A stretch of DNA of 64,000 nt, from NCBI RefSeq assembly GCF_037975245.1, contig NC_092568.1, positions 35,252,501 to 35,316,500 on the forward strand, written 5' to 3'. This DNA is from Apostichopus japonicus. Taxonomy: Eukaryota > Echinodermata > Holothuroidea > Aspidochirotida > Stichopodidae. The position numbers and the translations under genes are program-made. Shown here in pieces: positions 58,116 to 64,000 of this stretch; positions within the stretch are counted from its first letter, which is position 1; every line of letters begins with the position of its first letter. Under the pieces are notes generated by a model. The model saw only the letters and a list, made by a program, of their open reading frames with translations, was not told the DNA's origin and made no database searches.

Positions 58116-58735
58116 TACAATGTCAAAGAGGTACAAAGAATCGAAAAAAAGACATTTCAATGTCACCTCTCTCCTTCTTCCTATTTTGCCCAAGTTCCAT
58201 GATTTCTTGAGCCGAAGAATACATTTTCTCTTTTCGGTTTTTTTTTTTTATTTGATTTGATTTAACTTTCTTTTTCTTTCTTTTTTGGTGGCAATGTCAA
58301 GCTTCATTTACATCTGCATAGACAGATGGACCCAATTTAAAGAGGAATTTTTGAATAATTAACTAGATGTCATCTGTATATAATAGAGGGAAACGTAAGC
58401 GGCTTGTTGAATGGAAACGGATGAAAGGATATTTGCGACGTCACTATTGCATCTTAATTTTTTTCTCTCTCCATGATTTCTTCAGCCAGAAGAATAGATA
58501 TTGTTGTTTATGCTTTTTTGAATTATTTATTTATTTATTATTAATATTATTATTATTAATTTCTTCTATATATTTCAAGATTCGTTCATATCATATAGAC
58601 AGATGGGCCCAATTTAATGAGGAAGTTTTGAATAGTTAACTAGTTTCCAGTCTTCACGTTTGATGACTATCGTTATTGCTATTTTCTTAGAGAGGGAAAT
58701 TTAAGCGGCAGGGTGATTGTAGTGGCAGATAGTGC
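58116..58735. repeat. Tandem duplication, about 277-bp offset
   Basis: GACAGATGGACCCAATTTAA at 58321 and GACAGATGGGCCCAATTTAA at 58598 head matching text (GAATAATTAACTAG / GAATAGTTAACTAG, AGAGGGAAACGTAAGCGGC / AGAGGGAAATTTAAGCGGC). CCATGATTTCTT is also repeated. Two diverged copies. Confidence 0.85.
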
Positions 58736-59989
58736 CAATAAAGTAACTTCGGATGCCACCTTTATGGCCTCTGTGAAAACTCTGGAATTTGTTCACCCAT
58801 AGAATTCCTATGTAGCTTTTATACACAATATAAACAGGTCGTTTTGTTGCGGTATCAAAGAGTTAGTCGTGTGCAACGATGTTAGTTACGATACTCGGAT
58901 AAAACACGTTTGAAATTAAACAGAACTTAGTAAACGCAGAAGACGGGGATGCCCTTCTTTTTTTTTCTGTCCATTGATCAATGCTTTCACATTTTATGAC
59001 GTCAGGTATATCTTTATCAAATCTTTCAAAACTATAGATAGAGACTGCTTATTCTGCGCAATGTTATTAACATGTCAAACGGTCATATTATTATTAACTT
59101 TAACATTTTCTTCGGGGATGCATGTGAATCTTTATAAATCGCTGGTACCCAAACTGGGTATAGCCAACCTTTTTAATGTCGCCAAAATACTTTGTCGCCA
59201 AGAAAAAAGTCAGAAGAATTGGAAAACATTGCCGTTAATTGTGGAATACAAAAAGTGAAAAGCATCTTTCACCTATATAAGCACCATTAATCATATATAG
59301 GTTAGTCAAATATGAGGGGATACCTACTCTCAGTGCCCCACCCCCACCCCTTCCCCATCTAGGCCGCAACATTCGCCACTGGAGGGTCGCCAAGGTGATC
59401 AAGGTGAAATTCGTGTCACCAAGCAACGTAGAAAAGTCTGCAATACCAGGCAGCGTTAGAAATGACTTCCATAAACAGGTTACTGTTCCATGGTTCATGT
59501 ATGCAGATGTGTGTTTACTTCAGTTGATAAGGGTTATCAAATGAATAAACAAACGGCTATGGCAAATCTTCATTGTATCTTACATAAACAATATATACAT
59601 CATTTAGATTACATTCAAAATCGTATATATGTATCAATAATCAAGCATCAAGTTGTGTCAACGAGAAAACATCACTATAGCAACGTTTCGGCTAGCGGTT
59701 TTCCATTCTCGATATCTGTACAAATAGATAACGGGAAAATATACTTTAATGGCGTTCGTCTTATATCGGTTAAATTTATTGATTCAGTTTGAGATTTGAT
59801 AGACTGATTCATCACAGATACAAACAATACACCTAAGATTTAGATAAGTCCAGTGTATCTAGATACACTATATTGTTAGTACAATAATATGACATAGGGC
59901 TGCAGGGTGGATGTATGGTTTAGTTCGCTATAAATGTCGATAAAAGAACAACATTTTATGGAGACATCTTTCAGAGAAGAGACGATATT
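58736..59989. other. Intergenic, no gene supported
   Basis: AT-rich. ORFs at 58974-59258 and 59490-59792 (plus) have no recognisable domain. A poly-C stretch lies near 59338. Confidence 0.4.
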
Positions 59990-60560
59990 TTGATCAGTCA
60001 GAGAGGTGCATGCTTGAAGGTAATTTGACAATATTTCTGATCCGTTGCTGGGGGACTTGATGAGACTTGAAGGGAGTGTTGATCCACTGGGTGATCATAT
60101 GGAGGGAAGACTTGAACGCTTTGATCCGTCAGGAAGGAACGTGTGTGGGGGGGGGGGGACTAGATCCGTGATCCGTAACAGTGAAAGAAACTTGACGATG
60201 GACTATAGATGAGATTACAGGGACACTTGAAAAACAAACGTTGATCCGTAAGGTGAACACGTGGAGGAGAGACAAGCGAATTGATCCGTCGGGAACACAC
60301 GTGAGGGCGAGAATCTTGAATCGTTACAGGGGCGCTTGCACTGAGATACTTGACGGGAGCGCTGATCTGCAAGATAGGTACGCAGAGGAAAAGATCTGTT
60401 AGAAAGGCGGGATGATTTTCACGAGAATATATCCGTAACAGGGTCACTTGAAGACACTTTACGAGAGTCTTGATCTTTCGTGCGAGGGGCAGAAACTTGA
60501 AGAGAGTTGTAATCCGTCAGATATACATGCAAAGGAAAGACAAGAACCATATGGGGAGGG
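59990..60560. repeat. Degenerate TTGATCCGT minisatellite
   Basis: TTGATCCGT or close variants recur at least ten times at irregular spacing of roughly 30-70 bp. They are usually followed by AGG/GGGAACACACGTG text and GA-CTTGA strings. Confidence 0.75.
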
Positions 60561-63500
60561 GTGTGGGGGGGTCTTAACAGGACCGGTGAAGCAGAGGCGA
60601 GACACTTGCATACAGGTCTGGGGATACCTATATAATGATAACACCGGTCAGTGTTTGTGGCATATTAATTATTCTTGTAGAACCCAACTTATCTACACTC
60701 CTCTCACCATATACTCACTGTGAAGTAATCAGGTGAAGGAAGTTACGAAATTACAAATTTAGTGAAGCGGGAACAAATACGCCCCCCCCCCCCCCCGTAT
60801 ACAGAGGCACAAAGCAGGTTCTCTGACAATATATAAATTACACGAAAAGCAAAGTTTGACGTTATATCAAAAACAATTACAAGTTTCGACAAAATTCGTG
60901 CAAAACATGTTTGCTCCAAACGAAAATAATTCGTAATTTATGGTGCTTTTAATACTCAAAGCAAGATATTTTGAACTCTCACACGAAACGGATAAACAAC
61001 GTAAATAGGTCTCTAAGGAATTCAAAGTAATGACGGTTAAAACTTGTTGAGGAAAAGAATCAGCTATCAAAAAAGTACGTATCAATCTATCTGGTAATCA
61101 TTTAAAGTACGGATGGAGAGTTTTTAGGGCGTATCATCACTATTTATCATCCTTCTAAACGTGACTGAACACAGTCACGACGAAAGACATATTATATCAC
61201 ACAGAGTCGTAAAGTATCATATATGCAAGAGCCTGGAAGTGTTACATTCTCTGTTTATAGTTACAGAAAATGTTGAATCCGGGATATTGTTCACTTGAAA
61301 ATGTTGAATCCGGGACATTGTTCACGTTTGAAAACGCTAAGAGGATCATGATCTTATGTTTCCTATGAGAGTTATAACGAATAACGCTAACCCCGGACGC
61401 GGCTGCATTTGATAACGGTTATTGTATCAATGTCAAACGAGGGAGAATTGCCGAGTTGCGGAGAGGTGACAATCTTTGTTTACAATATCAATTAGCTAAA
61501 AATAGTAATACACGGTGCACCCGCCTTTTGACTCGCGTATGTCCTTTATATGAGGAAGTGACGGGACAAATATACGGGTCACGTGATGCCCCGATCGTTC
61601 ACACTATAATCTTGTTCGCTCTTGCTGGGCCAGGATCCTCCTTGAGAAGGGAGATCATGATTGCGGGGTCTGATCATGATCAGGTCATGCTTGCGGGGTC
61701 TGATCCTTCAGGGTACGCTAGCGTTCACACAAGAAGTAACACTTGTCCTTATATCCTCTTGACACTCTCAGATGTAGACAACGAGCTATCGTGAAGACTA
61801 CGACCATTCCGTGTGCAGTGATATAACTACACAATTGAATTATTTGTACTCCTTTTATATCTTATGTCGATTTGATCCAATTGACGGAGATTTTACGGTG
61901 ATCTGTTCTTTTCCCCCTTCTCAAACATTGGTCGTTACCATCGCCAATCGTCACCTCCTCATCCTACTCCTCCTCCTCTGCTTCCTTCTCATTTCATCAT
62001 CGTCTTCATCGTCGTCGCCCGTAATCGCCTTTGTCATGTTTATTACTAATCACAGCGTCACCATCACATTTACCGGTGACGTAACCATCACCATAATGAT
62101 CGGCCATCATTATAGGCACCGTCATTAGCTATAACCATAAATAACATTATTATAGCATTGTCGTCATCACCATTATATCGATAATCACCATCGTCGTCAT
62201 CGTCTTCCCAAACAACATTTCAACGCAATATTAGACATCGGTACCGCCATCACGTCGGTATGACGGTCGATTGCAATGACGATCGATCGGTATGACGGTC
62301 GATCGGTGGAACACTGTTTGCTTTCTGACATTCTCAAACTTACGGCAGAAATCGGAGTTTAATTCATTTCCAAGAATCACGCATTAAAAAGCATATGTAC
62401 ACATGTATAACATACAGTCTCAAATAAGAAGATTGCCCCCCCCCCCCCCCACCCCTGTATTATAATTTTAGATGTTTCTATGGAGAAACTAATCTAAAGT
62501 ATAAAAAGATCGACATACCTTTAAATACTATGTCCTTTCACCGTTCATATCCTGGATTGTTGCAAACGCCGGAATCCTCGGGCTAAGTCAGCTGGTGTTT
62601 AAGTTACCAGACTCTGTATAAGGTCGAAAGCTAGATACTACGGGCTAGATACTACAGGCTAGATGCTAATGATGGCGCTATGACGCTAAATAATATACGG
62701 CTTCCGCGATCCAATGGCTTCCAGTAAATAAATGGTATATGCTGTATCGCGTGAACGCTTTCGCGACCGAATAGCTTCTAGGTACTAAAATGATATATGT
62801 ATGAACACGTAAACACTCTACGAATCGGTGGCGAATATTTTCGCCAGCCCCTTTTAAAAGTGTTGATGCTCACGCTACATCTAGGTTATAATAAGTAAAA
62901 GTAGGTAAGGCGGACCTACGTATAAGTGCTATAGGTAGAATCAACGGTAGGCTATATATAATTGGTAACGCTAAAATGTTCCTCGAAGTTCAGTCGACTT
63001 TAAGGTTGGATAAAGTGTCCTCGGGTAAAATCCACAGATAAAAATAAACGTTCTGTGAAAAGATCCTTAAATATACTAAGATCCGAGAATCAATCGCTGT
63101 AGAAGTCGTTCGCTACAAAATATATACAGTTGGCCAAGTTAATCGCTCGCGTCGCTCGTCGGTTGTGCCCACGTTTCCTAGAAACTTTCTAACCCCTGAA
63201 AATCAGGGGCTTCCGGAAACCCGTCACGGAATGTTCAATTCTAAAGGAGGGTGGACGAAACTAAATCACTACATAATAACAGATTAAAGAAAGATAAATC
63301 GACACCTTGGCATTCAATATTATATTACCAGCCATGAAAGGTTTCATTGCGTCATTAAACCAAGAACTTAAAGAGCAAAAGAATAAAAAAGTAGAAATTA
63401 AGAAACACATTTTAATTGTAACGACATTACGATATACGTCAGATCTAGGTGGTATACCTTTGAAATGTCAGCCAAGATAGAGCCTGGACACGAAAGCGAA

Positions 63501-63715
63501 ACAAGCATGATCCACTCTCAAGCCCAGTTTCCTTATACAACGAGACTGTAACTAGGTGTGATTTATGTGGCTCTCTGAAAACCGCATCATAGAGGTATAC
63601 ACATACATAATGCAGTTAACTTCATAGCACATACAGTATATATAGCTGACATCAACTTTTAACAAGCTGAATGGTATAGGATGATGTGACCAGTCGTTTT
63701 ATTCAATCTACTACA
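60561..63715. other. Intergenic, no gene supported
   Basis: It contains a poly-C run (60782-60796), a 34-bp direct repeat of GAAAATGTTGAATCCGGGA (61267 and 61300), a TGCGGGGTCTGATC repeat near 61660-61705, a TCATCG/TCATCA-rich stretch (61950-62215), GATCGATCGGTATGACGG repeats near 62250-62310 and GCTAGATACTAC repeats near 62628-62665. The 112- and 105-codon ORFs (61456-61794, 61811-62128) are not recognised and overlap the low-complexity DNA. Confidence 0.45.
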
Positions 63716-63720
63716 CCACT

Positions 63721-63880
63721 GAAGTTCCATTACTGAGCGTATTATTTAAAGCATCTTGGTTTATATAGGTTATATACTGCTCACTGATGGTTCCTTTACT
63801 GAAGTTCCTTTACTGAGCGTACTATTAAAAGCTTCTGGGTTTATATAGGTTATATACTGCTCACTGATGGCGGGAAAATA
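63721..63880. repeat. 80-bp tandem duplication
   Basis: GAAGTTCCATTACTGAGCGT at 63721 and GAAGTTCCTTTACTGAGCGT at 63801 start two 80-bp units ending TATATACTGCTCACTGATGG. Confidence 0.95.
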
Positions 63881-64000
63881 TCGTCTGCTCCACGTCTGTT
63901 TGACGTGCATTCCATAAAATAATGTAATTGGTTATTAAACTGGAACGTTAAAATGTCTCGGTCGTATGGCAAGCCGTTTTACTTTTTATTCGATATTTGA

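Noticed and set aside
61456-61794. 112-codon ORF as a gene
   Set aside because: Contains a short internal DNA repeat (TGCGGGGTCTGATC), no domain, no splice or promoter support.

Overview
This is eukaryotic nuclear DNA from a repeat-rich metazoan. A spliced serum amyloid A gene, CR1-like and Penelope-like retroelements, many hAT-type terminal-inverted-repeat elements and tRNA-derived SINE remnants suggest a marine invertebrate deuterostome. A sea cucumber or related echinoderm is my best guess, but the species cannot be fixed from this window. There are no operons, no CRISPR array and no bacterial genes.

Only one intact host gene can be supported. It is a three-exon minus-strand serum amyloid A (SAA) gene at 31144-33233, whose exons are too short to stand out as long ORFs. 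A second gene-like unit, at 958-2897 on the plus strand, has three exons with matching splice phases and a cysteine-rich CXC-like C-terminus. It carries several frameshifts and a stop inside the Cys cluster, so I call it a pseudogene. A 44-codon ATG exon with a splice donor at 19497-19629 (minus) may be the start of an unrecognised gene.

Most of the rest is mobile or tandem DNA. 4-10 kb: hAT-type elements with target-site duplications (TSDs), a tRNA-derived SINE, a very long (GAT)n tract and a G-rich minisatellite. 11-14 kb: a broken CR1-like LINE, an inverted fragment of the same family and a head-to-head 105-bp satellite. 18-24 kb: a locus present three times, with a segment resembling the 5' end of U2 snRNA; two copies carry a hAT-type insertion and the third is an empty site. 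25-31 kb: a minisatellite-bearing element and a 3.5-kb inverted-repeat element full of AGGTCA/TGACC motifs. 31-34 kb: SAA and its upstream region. 34-37 kb: 161-bp and 340-bp tandem repeats. 38-40 kb: an AT-rich element with long inverted termini, inserted in a 149-bp tandem repeat. 41-48 kb: a second CR1-like reverse transcriptase remnant and 150-bp, 170-bp and minisatellite arrays. 50-53 kb: another hAT-type element and a third minisatellite locus. 55.0-57.3 kb: a Penelope-like retroelement with inverted terminal repeats, a 19-bp TSD, a nested insertion and a hammerhead-ribozyme-like motif. 57.4-64 kb: mostly unannotatable sequence with a few tandem duplications.

The genes do not form a pathway. 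The window shows one acute-phase-type secreted protein gene surrounded by several layers of transposon and satellite insertion, some of which can be ordered in time from nested insertions and an empty site.
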